From CAIWTU01 sp963815135 (GTDB lineage: Bacteria; Desulfobacterota; Desulfuromonadia; Geobacterales; Geobacteraceae): DNA of 64,000 nt. The stretch lies in assembly GCA_963815135.1 (NCBI GenBank), contig CAWFFO010000001.1:1-64000 (forward strand). The letters run 5' to 3'. Below, piece by piece: positions 9,128 to 17,489 of this stretch. The position numbers were made by a program, and so were the translations under genes. Each line of letters begins with the position of its first letter. The stretch's first letter is position 1. A model generated the notes under the pieces. The model saw nothing but the letters and a program-made list of their open reading frames with translations. It did not search any database and had not been told where the DNA came from.

Positions 9128-10689
9128 ATGGAAAGGGAAGTCAAGAGTTTCAACGACATCGTGGAGATCGTGAAAAGGAGGAAATGGGCCATTGTCATTC
9201 CCGCTGCGGCCGTGTTCGTTATTGCGGCGGCTCGTTGCCCTGCTTCTGCCGCGGATTTACAAATCCACATCGACCATCCTCATTGAGGAGCCGGAGATAC
9301 CGCGGGAGTACGTTACTACGACCGTGACGAGCTATGCGGAAGAGCGCCTGCAGACCATCAACCAGCGGGTCATGAGCTCGACCAATCTTCTGGAGGTAAT
9401 CAAACGCTTCAATCTCTATGCGGACCTTAAGGATAAATGGACGACCGAAGAGATTGTCGACAAGATGCGCAAGGAGATCGAATTCGAGACGATCAGCGCC
9501 AATGTCATCAACCGGCGCACCGGCAACCCGACCGAGGCTACCATCGCCTTCAGCCTTGCTTACAAGGGCAAGGACCCGGCGGTCGTGCAGCAGGTGGCAA
9601 ATGTCCTGGCGTTCACTCTACCTGGAGGAAAACCTCAAAGTCATGGATCAGCAGACCACGGGTGCCACAAAATTCCTGGAAGACGAGATGAAATCGGTCC
9701 AGGCGTCCCTGGCCGGTCTTGACGCCAAAATGGCCGCATTCAAGCAGGGCAACCTGAATTCCCTGCCGGAACTGGCCCAGACGAACTTGCAGGAGCTTGA
9801 CCGCACCGAGCAGGATATCGACCAGATGAACGACCGGCTCAGTACCCTGAAGCAACAGGAAGGTTACCTGCAGACTCAACTGGCAAGCATACCCACGGAT
9901 TCAGCGACCTCGGACAAGGCCCAGCTGCAGGAACTGAGGGTGAAACTGGTGCAGCTGAAGAACCGTTATTCCGATGAGTATCCGGATGTCAAAAAGACCA
10001 AGTCGGATATTGCAATGCTTGAGAAACAGCTGCGCGCTTCCGGCCGTGACAACCTTGCCAAGCCGGACAATCCGGCCTATGTGACGCTGTCGTCGCAGCT
10101 TACGAGCACCCGGTCGGAAATAGAGTCCGTAAAACGACAGATAGCCATGCTGCGAGCGAAAAAGGATGCGTACCGCGGCCGCATAGAGGCCTCTCCCAAG
10201 GTGGAGGAAGGCTACAGGATGATTCTGGCGGAGAGAAATAATACTCAGGCCAAATATGACGATCTGATGAAGAAATACATGGAAGCCAGGGTGGCCCATG
10301 GAATGGAAAAGGAGCAGATGGGAGAACGGTTCACACTTATAGATCCGGCTAAAATGCCGGAAAAGCCGGTCAGCCCCAATATTCCCGCGATTCTGCTGAT
10401 CGGTCTGATTCTCGGAATCGGGGCCGGCGCCGGGGTTGCCTCCTTCCAGGAGTATAACGACCAGTCGGTCCGAAGCTTCGACGAGCTCGCCAGGGTTACG
10501 GGTTTCCCAGTGCTTTCCAGTATACCCGAGATAATCAACCATGAAGATATTGCCGCCAGGAGGAAGACTCTTGTGAAGGTATCGGCGGGTGTGGTTACTG
10601 CGGTTATAGCCGGGCTGCTGATCTTCAACTTTTTCGTCATGGATCTGGATGTGTTCTGGGCCAGGCTGATGCGGCGAATGGGAATTTAG
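9128..10689 (+). pseudogene. Wzc-like polysaccharide chain-length determinant, two frameshifts
   Basis: Inner-membrane co-polymerase of the Wzz/GNVR type that controls exopolysaccharide chain length and works with the tyrosine kinase downstream. ATG 9128 follows a GAGG site and encodes MEREVKSFNDIVEIVKRRKW and a first transmembrane segment. The frame breaks near 9232 and near 9614. The rest reads as a long coiled-coil periplasmic region (residues about 150-400: NLQELDRTEQDIDQMNDRL, RYSDEYPDVKKTKSDIAMLE), then PEKPVSPNIPAILLIGLILG with the second transmembrane segment and a last hydrophobic helix near the C terminus. No ATPase domain is fused; the kinase is a separate gene. Identity is strong and the breaks look like single-base errors. 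Confidence 0.8.
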
Positions 10690-10790
10690 AGGCAGGGAGA
10701 CGTGAAAGGCAGTAAGAGGTGAGACGGAAGACGGAAGACAGCTTTACTTCTCACTTCTAACGTCTCACGTCTCACGTCTCACGTGTTTCT
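10690..10790. repeat. Heptamer repeat, spacer 4 (both orientations)
   Basis: GAGACGTGAAAGG and GTGAGACGGAAGACGGAAGAC are followed by TTCTCACTTCTAACGTCTCAC and further GTCTCAC units. This is the clearest example of the two orientations facing each other; the predicted stem lies just upstream of the kinase start. Confidence 0.75.
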
Positions 10791-10812
10791 ATCATTACAA
10801 GGAGTGCAAAAT

Positions 10813-11655
10813 ATGAAAATTATGACTGATGTCGTTGAACTTGCCAAGGAACTGGAAGAATTGGATGAAACCGGTTCTGATTTGAAAAATACAGATTCTG
10901 AATCTGTTTTAACGGATAAAGAGAAAATAGGCTGGCTCTCGCCCAATTACACCATCTCCCGCAATGTGCAGCTTAATCCGGCCACCATTTCCACCAACCG
11001 GTGCGTGGGTTTTTTCCAGGATGCTCCGGAAGTTGAATATTACCGGCTGCTGCGGACCCAGATTCTGCAGCGTGCCAAAATTAAAGGCGGCAATACTGTC
11101 ATGGTTACCAGTTCGGTTCCCGGCGAAGGCAAGACCCTGACCTCCATCAACCTTTCGTTTACCTTTGCCAAGGAATTCAAGCAGACCGTGCTCCTTGTGG
11201 ATGGAGATCTGCGCAAACAGAAGATACATGAGTACCTCGGCTACCCGAGCGACAAGGGTCTGATCGATTATCTGCTGGAAGACACTCCGGTTTCGGACCT
11301 CATAACCTGGCCCGGGATTGAAAAGATGACGATCATTTCCGGCGGAAGGACCACGGTCGGCAGCAGCGAACTGCTGAGTTCTCCGAGGATGAAGGAACTG
11401 GTTGACGATATGAAAAACAGATATCCGGACCGGTTTATCTTTTTCGATGTGCCGCCGGTATTGTGCGCGGCGGATGCCCTTGCATTCGCGCCGATGGTGG
11501 ATCATATTCTTCTGGTAGTACGGGCCGGCAGCACATCGATCCAGGATGTAAAGAAGTCCCTGCAGCTTCTGCCGAAGGAAAAAGTGATCGGTCTGGTCCT
11601 GAACAGGCAGAATTTTACGGCCGACCCGTATGGATTGTACTATACGAAAAAATGA
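10813..11655 (+). CDS. XrtA-associated tyrosine autokinase (BY-kinase, CpsD/Wzc ATPase-like)
   Basis: Cytoplasmic bacterial tyrosine kinase of 280 residues that partners the Wzz-like protein upstream. Walker A is SSVPGEGKT (residues 100-108), Walker A' is LLVDGDLRKQ and Walker B is FIFFDVPPVL. A C-terminal tyrosine-containing tail (YGLYYTKK) is the likely autophosphorylation site. The N-terminal 60 residues are acidic and precede the conserved EYYRLLRTQIL segment. The start at 10813 is chosen because AAGGAG lies upstream at a good distance and it begins MKIMTDVVEL. It is the last gene of the exopolysaccharide operon and is followed by a strong terminator. Frame is intact. Confidence 0.87.
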   Translation: MKIMTDVVELAKELEELDETGSDLKNTDSESVLTDKEKIGWLSPNYTISRNVQLNPATISTNRCVGFFQDAPEVEYYRLLRTQILQRAKIKGGNTVMVTSSVPGEGKTLTSINLSFTFAKEFKQTVLLVDGDLRKQKIHEYLGYPSDKGLIDYLLEDTPVSDLITWPGIEKMTIISGGRTTVGSSELLSSPRMKELVDDMKNRYPDRFIFFDVPPVLCAADALAFAPMVDHILLVVRAGSTSIQDVKKSLQLLPKEKVIGLVLNRQNFTADPYGLYYTKK

Positions 11656-11705
11656 CGCAATGTATGTAATCCTTTTGAAACTAAGGGAAAAAATGAGGAA
11701 AAAGC

Positions 11706-11745
11706 GAAGGGCCGCGCCTGATTATTCAGGGCGGCCCTTTGCTTT
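11706..11745 (+). terminator. Rho-independent terminator of the exopolysaccharide operon
   Basis: A GC-rich stem (AAGGGCCGCGCCTGA against TCAGGGCGGCCCTTT with one bulge and an ATTA-type loop) is followed by a short T-rich tail, 50 bases after the kinase stop. Confidence 0.8.
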
Positions 11746-11793
11746 GGATGATCATTGCAGGGGAAATATGCATTTCGTAAAGTTATTAACCTT

Positions 11794-11979
11794 GATTCGG
11801 CAGTTGCAGGCATCCTCCGTTCGCTCCGGAGGCCTGTTTCTGCTGCTCTAAGCTCATTTCGCTACAGCCGATAAACTCACCCTGCGGGTTCAGACAATAT
11901 CGGCTGTCCACACTCCATTTCGCCAAGAGCTGCAACGAAACAGGCCTGAGTTGCTTACTGCGGTCACCTCCAACTGCCG
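11794..11979. repeat. MITE-like dispersed repeat, full copy
   Basis: The first 128 bases (11794-11921) recur at 58465-58592 with five mismatches and no gap. Here the unit extends further and is bounded by a perfect 9-base inverted pair: CGGCAGTTG at 11798-11806 and CAACTGCCG at 11971-11979. A second internal inverted pair is AGGCCTGTTTC / GAAACAGGCCT. It contains no transposase. The structure suggests a non-autonomous mobile repeat in the gap between the kinase operon and the GH19 gene. Confidence 0.7.
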
Positions 11980-12003
11980 TTTTCGGGATCAAGTTAATCC
12001 ATG

Positions 12004-12789
12004 CTACGAATTCATGAAAAATTTTGCCCTGACCAGCTTTGCCTTACGGTCTTCGAATCCATTCAAACCGCCGTTGATCCGCCTGGTGATGGCGGCGATA
12101 TCGTCCCTGTCCGCAAGTTCATTGAGCCTGCGGGTCATCCAGAACCAGCACGCCACATCCACTGCGGTCCCGGGCTCACTTGCCAGAAGCTCTGCCCCCT
12201 CTTCAGTGGTGTAGTCGATCCCTCGTGCCTTGCTGTATGCGGCGTAGTTGGCCCTGCCGGTCAACTGTATGAGGCCGCGTCCCTTGAAGCGCCGTCCGTC
12301 GCCCGGTCGGGTGTTGCCCAGATCTTTCCTCCCTTCGTAGGCGACACCGCTGGCAATCTCCTCGCAGAATTGCAAATCCCCGCTCTCGTGTCCGATCTGT
12401 GCCAGAAAATGTGCCATCCTGAGCGGAGTGTCGATGCTGTTGGCGGCCATTCTCCCGGACAGGGCGTCGCAGTAACGTCCAATAAGACCGTCTTCCGTGC
12501 GAATAAATATGCCTTTCAGAACCCTGTGGCAAAAGGAAGGTATACCTTCCGCCATCTTCTTCAGGGTTTTACCTCCCGGTTCAACCTTGCAGTCGGGTTT
12601 CCTGATTCCGGCCACCGTGAGCTGAAATGCCTCTATGGCCGAGAGACTGTTCTTGCCGCAAGTCCCGTCTTCCTCCAGTTCCTGAAGGGGAGCGAGTTTG
12701 CCGATATTCATGTTGAGAAGAATTTGCACCGTCTTGACATCGGATCTGCCGTTTTTGCCGTCCCGGCCGACTGAAGCTGAGATGCACAT
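12004..12789 (-). CDS. GH19 chitinase-like/endolysin-type muramidase with N-terminal peptidoglycan-binding-like region
   Basis: A 261-residue protein of the glycoside hydrolase 19 fold. Residues 1 to about 85 resemble a peptidoglycan-binding repeat (DVKTVQILLNMN, GKNSLSAIEAFQ). The catalytic domain follows: MAHFLAQIGHESGDLQFCEE with the general-acid Glu, then GNTRPGDGRRFKGRGLIQLTGRANYAAYS, CWFWMTRRLNELAD and ITRRINGGLNGFEDR. These motifs are shared by plant-type chitinases and phage or secretion-associated lysozymes. There is no clear signal peptide, which favours a phage-type or specialised lytic enzyme. It is isolated, on the strand opposite the exopolysaccharide operon, with the MITE-like repeat 25 bases past its stop. 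Confidence 0.8.
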   Translation of the reverse strand: MCISASVGRDGKNGRSDVKTVQILLNMNIGKLAPLQELEEDGTCGKNSLSAIEAFQLTVAGIRKPDCKVEPGGKTLKKMAEGIPSFCHRVLKGIFIRTEDGLIGRYCDALSGRMAANSIDTPLRMAHFLAQIGHESGDLQFCEEIASGVAYEGRKDLGNTRPGDGRRFKGRGLIQLTGRANYAAYSKARGIDYTTEEGAELLASEPGTAVDVACWFWMTRRLNELADRDDIAAITRRINGGLNGFEDRKAKLVRAKFFMNS

Positions 12790-13203
12790 GAGGTCGTCTC
12801 CTTTGTTTTGGATAGTTTAAGATTTATCGGTTTTTCAAGGGCCGATTATTGAAGGCAGGTGAATACATGTAAAAAATAATTGATATCAAGTAAGTTGAAG
12901 ATAATAAGAGCAGGGTAATTATCCAGATATTGACAACAGTCTGTCAAGTTAAATCATACTCGTCCCATTCATGTCGCATGGACCTGATTTTGATCTCCTT
13001 TCAATGAAATGCTTCACGCCGGCAGCTGTTTTGTCTCGGGGCGATGAGACAAGAGAACAGATAGACACTATTGCCCTGGGTCTTCGAAAATCGGGAATGT
13101 TGGTTTTTTATCGTCAGGTCGGGTCCGGAAACTTCGGGAAGATTTAATTCGCTGGAGATGTTGTATTAATGGAGTGGAGATTTCAGGGATGGAACAGCAA
13201 TTG
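12790..13203. other. Intergenic stretch without a recognisable gene
   Basis: About 410 bases between the GH19 gene and the pdxJ terminator contain no convincing open frame with a ribosome site. The promoter of the GH19 gene must lie in its left part, but I see no clear consensus. Confidence 0.5.
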
Positions 13204-13266
13204 ATGTAAAATTTCAGGAGCCCTGATTCAATGATTCGCGAACTCAATCAATGAAGCAGGCTCCTG
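13204..13266 (-). terminator. Probable terminator downstream of pdxJ
   Basis: CAGGAGCCCTG and CAGGCTCCTG form the base of a long imperfect hairpin. On the minus strand it is followed by a short T-rich run. It lies about 40 bases past the pdxJ stop. Confidence 0.5.
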
Positions 13267-13308
13267 GTTTCCGTTTTATGCGACGGGAATGGTCAGGCAA
13301 ACTCCGTC

Positions 13309-14028
13309 TCATGCATATTTGATGAGATCGACCATATCACGCACTGCCCTGTCGAGACCTGCAAACAAGGCCCTGGAGATTATGGAATGCCCGATGTTGA
13401 ATTCTTCGATTCCGCCAAGGGCGGCGACCTTCTTTATGTTGGTATAATTCAGCCCGTGGCCGGCATTTACGCCCATACCGAGCTTTGACGCGAGCTTTAC
13501 CGCGTTCTCGATTTTTATAAGTTCCTGCTCTTCGCTTTTCCAGTCTTTTGCCTCGGCAAAAGCCCCGGTATGAATCTCGATGTAATCGGCCCCGGATTTA
13601 TTGGCGGCCTTTATCTGGTCCGGGTCCGGATCGATGAACAGGCTGACACCGATGCCTGCTTCCTGCAGCCTTACAATAGCCTTCTCAATGTTTTGCAGAT
13701 TGATTCTCACATCGAGTCCACCCTCGGTTGTCAGCTCCTGACGTTTTTCCGGCACCAGGGTACACATTTCAGGCTTGATGGACACTGCAATGGCTATCAT
13801 TTCATCGGTTGCGGCCATTTCCAGGTTCAGCCTGGTCTTTACGGTCTGACGGAGCAGTTTCAGGTCCCTGTCCTGTATATGTCTCCTGTCCTCGCGCAGA
13901 TGGACGATGATTCCTTCCGCTCCCGCCAGCTCCGCGACAAGCGCGGCCGCAACCGGGTCGGGTTCCATTCCGCCCCTGGCCTGACGGAGCGTGGCAGCGT
14001 GATCGACATTAACCGCAAGCTTAGCCAC
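13309..14028 (-). CDS. pdxJ: Pyridoxine 5'-phosphate synthase
   Basis: PdxJ condenses 1-deoxyxylulose 5-phosphate with 3-amino-1-hydroxyacetone phosphate to form pyridoxine 5'-phosphate, in the cytoplasm. Family motifs are LAVNVDHAATLRQARGG at the N terminus, GIIVHLREDRRHIQDRDL (about 45-62), LNLEMAATDEM, VSLFIDPD, ADYIEIHTGAFAEA and GVNAGHGLNYTN near the C terminus. I set the start at GTG 14028, which follows GGAGG within the glmM end and shares one base with the glmM stop (TAGTG). This gives 239 residues, the normal length. Last gene of the folP-cdaA-cdaR-glmM-pdxJ run. Confidence 0.93.
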   Translation of the reverse strand: MAKLAVNVDHAATLRQARGGMEPDPVAAALVAELAGAEGIIVHLREDRRHIQDRDLKLLRQTVKTRLNLEMAATDEMIAIAVSIKPEMCTLVPEKRQELTTEGGLDVRINLQNIEKAIVRLQEAGIGVSLFIDPDPDQIKAANKSGADYIEIHTGAFAEAKDWKSEEQELIKIENAVKLASKLGMGVNAGHGLNYTNIKKVAALGGIEEFNIGHSIISRALFAGLDRAVRDMVDLIKYA

Positions 14029-15386
14029 TATTGTTGTCCTCCGATCCTGTTTTTTACTGTTTCCGCGATCTCGTTGGCCCACCCGGTTATCTTTTCCAGG
14101 TCTGGGCCTTCCAGCATTATGCGCAGCAGCGGCTCGGTACCAGAGTACCTTATCAGCACACGACCCTCGTCTTTCAGGCTTTTTTCCACTTTCTGGATCA
14201 GCTTTGCAGCCTCGGGAATGGTCTTGACGTCCTTTTTTTCACTTACCCTGACATTGACGAGGACCTGGGGCAACGGGGTCATTACCCAGGCAAGTTCCGA
14301 GAGCCGTTTTCCGCTCTTGCGCATTATGGCAAGCACTTGAAGCGCGGACTGTATTCCGTCGCCGGTGGTGTTGTAGTCAAGGAAAATCAGGTGACCGGAC
14401 TGTTCCCCACCCACGTTGTATCCGCCGCGAAACATTTCCTCGACAACGTATCTGTCGCCGACCGCGGTCCGTATCACCTTGCCTCCGGCTTTCCTGACTG
14501 CTATATCGAGCCCCATGTTGCTCATTACCGTAGCCACCAGGGTGTTTTTACGCAGCTTCTTTTCCTTGAGCATTTCTGTTGCACAGATGGCCATGATATG
14601 GTCGCCATCCACTTCGTTGCCGAATTCATCGACGAATATCACCCGGTCTGCGTCTCCATCGAGCGCTATACCGAGATCGGCGCCATGCTTCTTGACTGCC
14701 TCACTGATTATTTCCGGATAAAGAGAGCCGCATCCGTCATTGATGTTGGTGCCGTTTGGTTTCACTCCTATGCTGATGACTTCGGCTCCCAGTTCCTGGA
14801 AGACGGCCGGAGCCACCTTGTAGGCCGCACCATTGGCACAGTCCAGAACAATTTTCATTCCTGCAAGATCCAGCTCCTTCGGAAAACAGCTTTTCAGGAA
14901 GACAATGTAACGGCCGGCCGCGTCGTCAATCCTGTATGCCTTGCCGACTTCCGTTGCTGTGGGGCGCAACGAATCCAGATTATTGGAAAAAATCAGTTCT
15001 TCTATTTTCAGCTCCATGTCGTCGGGAAGTTTTATTCCCTGGCGTGAGAAGATTTTGATGCCGTTATCCTGGAACGGGTTGTGTGAAGCAGATACCACGA
15101 CCCCGGCATCCGCTCTCATGGAGGAAGTGATGTTGGCAATACCCGGAGTCGGGAGGGGACCGACCAGCAGGACGTCGACCCCCATGGAACAGATGCCGGA
15201 GGCAAGTGCGTTCTCGATCATGTATCCGGACAGACGTGTATCCTTGCCGATCACTATTCGGTGTCTTCTATTGTCGTTCTTGAAGATATAGGCTGCCGCC
15301 CTCCCTATCTTCAAGGCCATTTCGGTAGTCATGGGGTAGACGTTTGCCACGCCCCGGACGCCATCCGTCCCAAACAATTTTTTCAT
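14028..15386 (-). CDS. glmM: Phosphoglucosamine mutase
   Basis: GlmM interconverts glucosamine-6-phosphate and glucosamine-1-phosphate for UDP-GlcNAc and cell-wall synthesis. The 452-residue protein opens with MKKLFGTDGVRG. The phosphoserine loop VSASHNPFQDNG has the catalytic Ser at 101, the metal-binding loop is ALDGDADRVIFVD (about 240), the sugar-binding motif GGEQSGH comes about residue 325, and the phosphate-binding RYSGTEPLLRIMLEG lies near the C terminus. It follows cdaR on the same strand with a 29-base gap, the conserved cdaA-cdaR-glmM order in which c-di-AMP signalling and cell-wall precursor synthesis are linked. Confidence 0.96.
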   Translation of the reverse strand: MKKLFGTDGVRGVANVYPMTTEMALKIGRAAAYIFKNDNRRHRIVIGKDTRLSGYMIENALASGICSMGVDVLLVGPLPTPGIANITSSMRADAGVVVSASHNPFQDNGIKIFSRQGIKLPDDMELKIEELIFSNNLDSLRPTATEVGKAYRIDDAAGRYIVFLKSCFPKELDLAGMKIVLDCANGAAYKVAPAVFQELGAEVISIGVKPNGTNINDGCGSLYPEIISEAVKKHGADLGIALDGDADRVIFVDEFGNEVDGDHIMAICATEMLKEKKLRKNTLVATVMSNMGLDIAVRKAGGKVIRTAVGDRYVVEEMFRGGYNVGGEQSGHLIFLDYNTTGDGIQSALQVLAIMRKSGKRLSELAWVMTPLPQVLVNVRVSEKKDVKTIPEAAKLIQKVEKSLKDEGRVLIRYSGTEPLLRIMLEGPDLEKITGWANEIAETVKNRIGGQQ

Positions 15387-15415
15387 TGAGATCCTCCAGC
15401 CAAATTGGCATAAAT

Positions 15416-15817
15416 TTAAAATTGATTCTTTTTGCGCACCAGTTTAAGTTCCAGGTTTGATGGGTAAACCCTGATAACCTGCATTCCATTTGGAAGATCC
15501 AGGTATTTTTGCAGGTCGGGATAGGACACTGTTCCTTCCCCGCTTTCATGCAGGTCCAGGGTAATATTGAGGTCATCCAGATTGTGTGTAAGAAAAAGTA
15601 TTTCCGGCCCGGTGACGGAGAAATTCAAATGGTGGGGCACTTTTTCGGAAATGATCAATCCGGGCGGCAAGTTCACCACTCTGAGTGGAACGGTAAAGTT
15701 CTTCCGGATTTCCTTATCCACGGTTACCGACAGCCAGAATACCGATGCAATGGCCAGTGAAAGGATCTTGGCCGCCAGATTGTCGGTCAGGAATTTCCAC
15801 CTGTTCAGAGCAGCCAT
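15416..15817 (-). CDS. cdaR: YbbR-domain protein (CdaR-like regulator of diadenylate cyclase)
   Basis: A 133-residue membrane-anchored protein. The N-terminal helix (residues about 15-32, LAAKILSLAIASVFWLSVTV) precedes one YbbR domain (VPLRVVNLPPGL, NFSVTGPEILFL, VSYPDLQKYLDLPNGMQVIRVYPSNLELKLV). Firmicute CdaR usually has three or four YbbR copies; this short form has one. The start overlaps the end of cdaA by 13 bases, so translation is probably coupled. In Gram-positive bacteria CdaR controls CdaA activity at the membrane; the same role is inferred here from position. Confidence 0.85.
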   Translation of the reverse strand: MAALNRWKFLTDNLAAKILSLAIASVFWLSVTVDKEIRKNFTVPLRVVNLPPGLIISEKVPHHLNFSVTGPEILFLTHNLDDLNITLDLHESGEGTVSYPDLQKYLDLPNGMQVIRVYPSNLELKLVRKKNQF

Positions 15818-16581
15818 CTGTAATTCCTCGATTCAAGAAGCTTCACCAGTGTCTTGCGAAGGTTGTCCTGATCCACATCATACGTTATTCGTCCATCGGC
15901 AGCCACAGATACCTTGCCGGTCTCTTCCGAGATAATGATGATAACGGAGTCTGTTCTTTCGGAAAGTCCTATGGCGGCCCTGTGACGTGTACCGAGCGAC
16001 TTGCTTATCAGCGGGTTACGCGTAAGGGGCAGAAAACACCCCGCTTTTGTCAGTTTTCCCCTTTTTATGATTACCGCACCGTCATGAATGGGAGAATAGG
16101 GAAGAAAAATTGAGGTTATCAACTCGCAAGTTACTTTTGCATCTATTTCGGTCCCGACCTCAATGAAATCATCGACATCCATTTCACCTTCTATGACAAT
16201 CAGCGCCCCGATTTTCTTCTTCGCCAAAGCATCTGCCGCCAGGGTCAATTCCTCGATAAGCTGCGGTATTTCTTCGGATTGCCATTTACCATGGCGTGGT
16301 TTGCCGACGGAAAAGAGGGCGCGGCGGATTTCATGCTGATATATGACAACGATTATCAGTATTATAGATCCGACAAGATTGTTCAACAGTTTGTAAAACG
16401 TTACCAGACCCGAAATCCGGGCGATGAATAAAAACAGCAGCAGAACGGCGAGACCGGCGAGAAGCCTGACCATTCTCGTCCCTCTCAAAAGCAGGACCAC
16501 CTGGTAAATAACAAAGGCGACCAGGGAAATATCCAGAAAATCCAGCCATGTGAAATTTTTCAGAATTTCCAGTATCGCCAT
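15805..16581 (-). CDS. cdaA: Diadenylate cyclase (c-di-AMP synthase, CdaA type)
   Basis: CdaA makes the second messenger c-di-AMP from two ATP. The 258-residue protein has three N-terminal membrane helices (to about residue 85) and a DisA_N/DAC catalytic domain. It contains IGALIVIEGEMDVDDFIEVG, the active-site IHDGAVIIKRGKL (DGA motif) and GTRHRAAIGLSERTDSVIIIISEETG (RHR motif), all intact. It is upstream of and overlaps cdaR, with glmM next, the standard cdaA-cdaR-glmM cluster. An alternative start upstream is not supported by a ribosome site. Function is confident from motifs and context. Confidence 0.95.
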   Translation of the reverse strand: MAILEILKNFTWLDFLDISLVAFVIYQVVLLLRGTRMVRLLAGLAVLLLFLFIARISGLVTFYKLLNNLVGSIILIIVVIYQHEIRRALFSVGKPRHGKWQSEEIPQLIEELTLAADALAKKKIGALIVIEGEMDVDDFIEVGTEIDAKVTCELITSIFLPYSPIHDGAVIIKRGKLTKAGCFLPLTRNPLISKSLGTRHRAAIGLSERTDSVIIIISEETGKVSVAADGRITYDVDQDNLRKTLVKLLESRNYRWLL

Positions 16582-16645
16582 TGCCCGAGCTCCGAAATTT
16601 CCTTGAAAGTCTCATCACATAATGGGAAAAAAGCAAGCAATCCGT

Positions 16646-17488
16646 TCAGTCAAGCCCGGCCCGTAGAATGGCCATGGTCATGTCCGCCACGTCTCGCATC
16701 TCCTTTACGTCATGTACACGAAGGATCGATGCGCCGTTGGCCAGTGCCATGGCGGTGGTTGCCGCGGTTCCGAATATCCTGTCTTCAAGCGGGCGGTTCA
16801 GGATGGAGCCGATAAAGCCTTTACGGGATGCGCCGACCAGGATTGGACGGCCCAGAACGGAAAAATCGCGGAGTTTGCCCAAAATTTCAAGATTACCGCG
16901 GGTGTCTTTGCCGAAACCTATCCCAGGGTCTAATACTATCTTCTTCTCGTCGATACCGTGGGACAGTGCCTGAGACATAGCGCTGCGCAGGGATGAAATG
17001 ATGTCGCAGATAACGGAACGATAACGGGTCAATTCCTGCATTACTGCAGGTTTGCCGCTTGTGTGTGTCAACACGACCCCCGCTTTCATCGATGCGACCA
17101 CTCTCGCCATTCCGGGATCGAAGCTGAACCCGCTTATATCGTTCACTATTTCCGCACCGCGCAGGAGCGATTCTTTTGCAACCACTGATTTGTAGGTATC
17201 GATGGAAATGGGTATTTTGAGTTTTCCCGCCAGCTTTTCCAAAACCGGCAGGACTCTTTTCAATTCATCCTCTTCAGTAACCGGGGTGGCGTAGGGACGG
17301 GTACTTTCGCCGCCTATATCTATGAGGTCCGCGCCCTGGGCTTCCATTTCCAGTGCGCGGTCGACAGCCTTTTCCGGATCGCTGAAGATAGCGCCGTCAG
17401 AAAAAGAATCGGGGGTTATGTTGAGAATCCCCATGATACAGGGGCGATCTGCCAGGTCAAGGGTCCTTTCACCTAATTCCCAATGCAT
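16646..17488 (-). CDS. folP: Dihydropteroate synthase
   Basis: FolP joins p-aminobenzoate to the pterin pyrophosphate in folate synthesis and is the sulfonamide target. Motifs in order: IMGILNITPDSFSDG, LIDIGGESTRP, PISIDTYKSVVA, AEIVNDISGFSFD, IVLDPGIGFGKDT, ILVGASRKGFIG and ASILRVHDVKEM. The start ATG at 17488 comes one base after the ftsH stop, giving 280 residues, the usual length. A longer open frame reaches into ftsH but its extra 27 residues are unlike the family. Likely translationally coupled to ftsH. Confidence 0.93.
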   Translation of the reverse strand: MHWELGERTLDLADRPCIMGILNITPDSFSDGAIFSDPEKAVDRALEMEAQGADLIDIGGESTRPYATPVTEEDELKRVLPVLEKLAGKLKIPISIDTYKSVVAKESLLRGAEIVNDISGFSFDPGMARVVASMKAGVVLTHTSGKPAVMQELTRYRSVICDIISSLRSAMSQALSHGIDEKKIVLDPGIGFGKDTRGNLEILGKLRDFSVLGRPILVGASRKGFIGSILNRPLEDRIFGTAATTAMALANGASILRVHDVKEMRDVADMTMAILRAGLD

Positions 17489-17489
17489 T

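Noticed and set aside
12001..12774. Plus-strand frame of 257 codons over the GH19 gene
   Set aside because: The minus strand carries the complete GH19 motifs; the plus-strand product has no recognisable feature.
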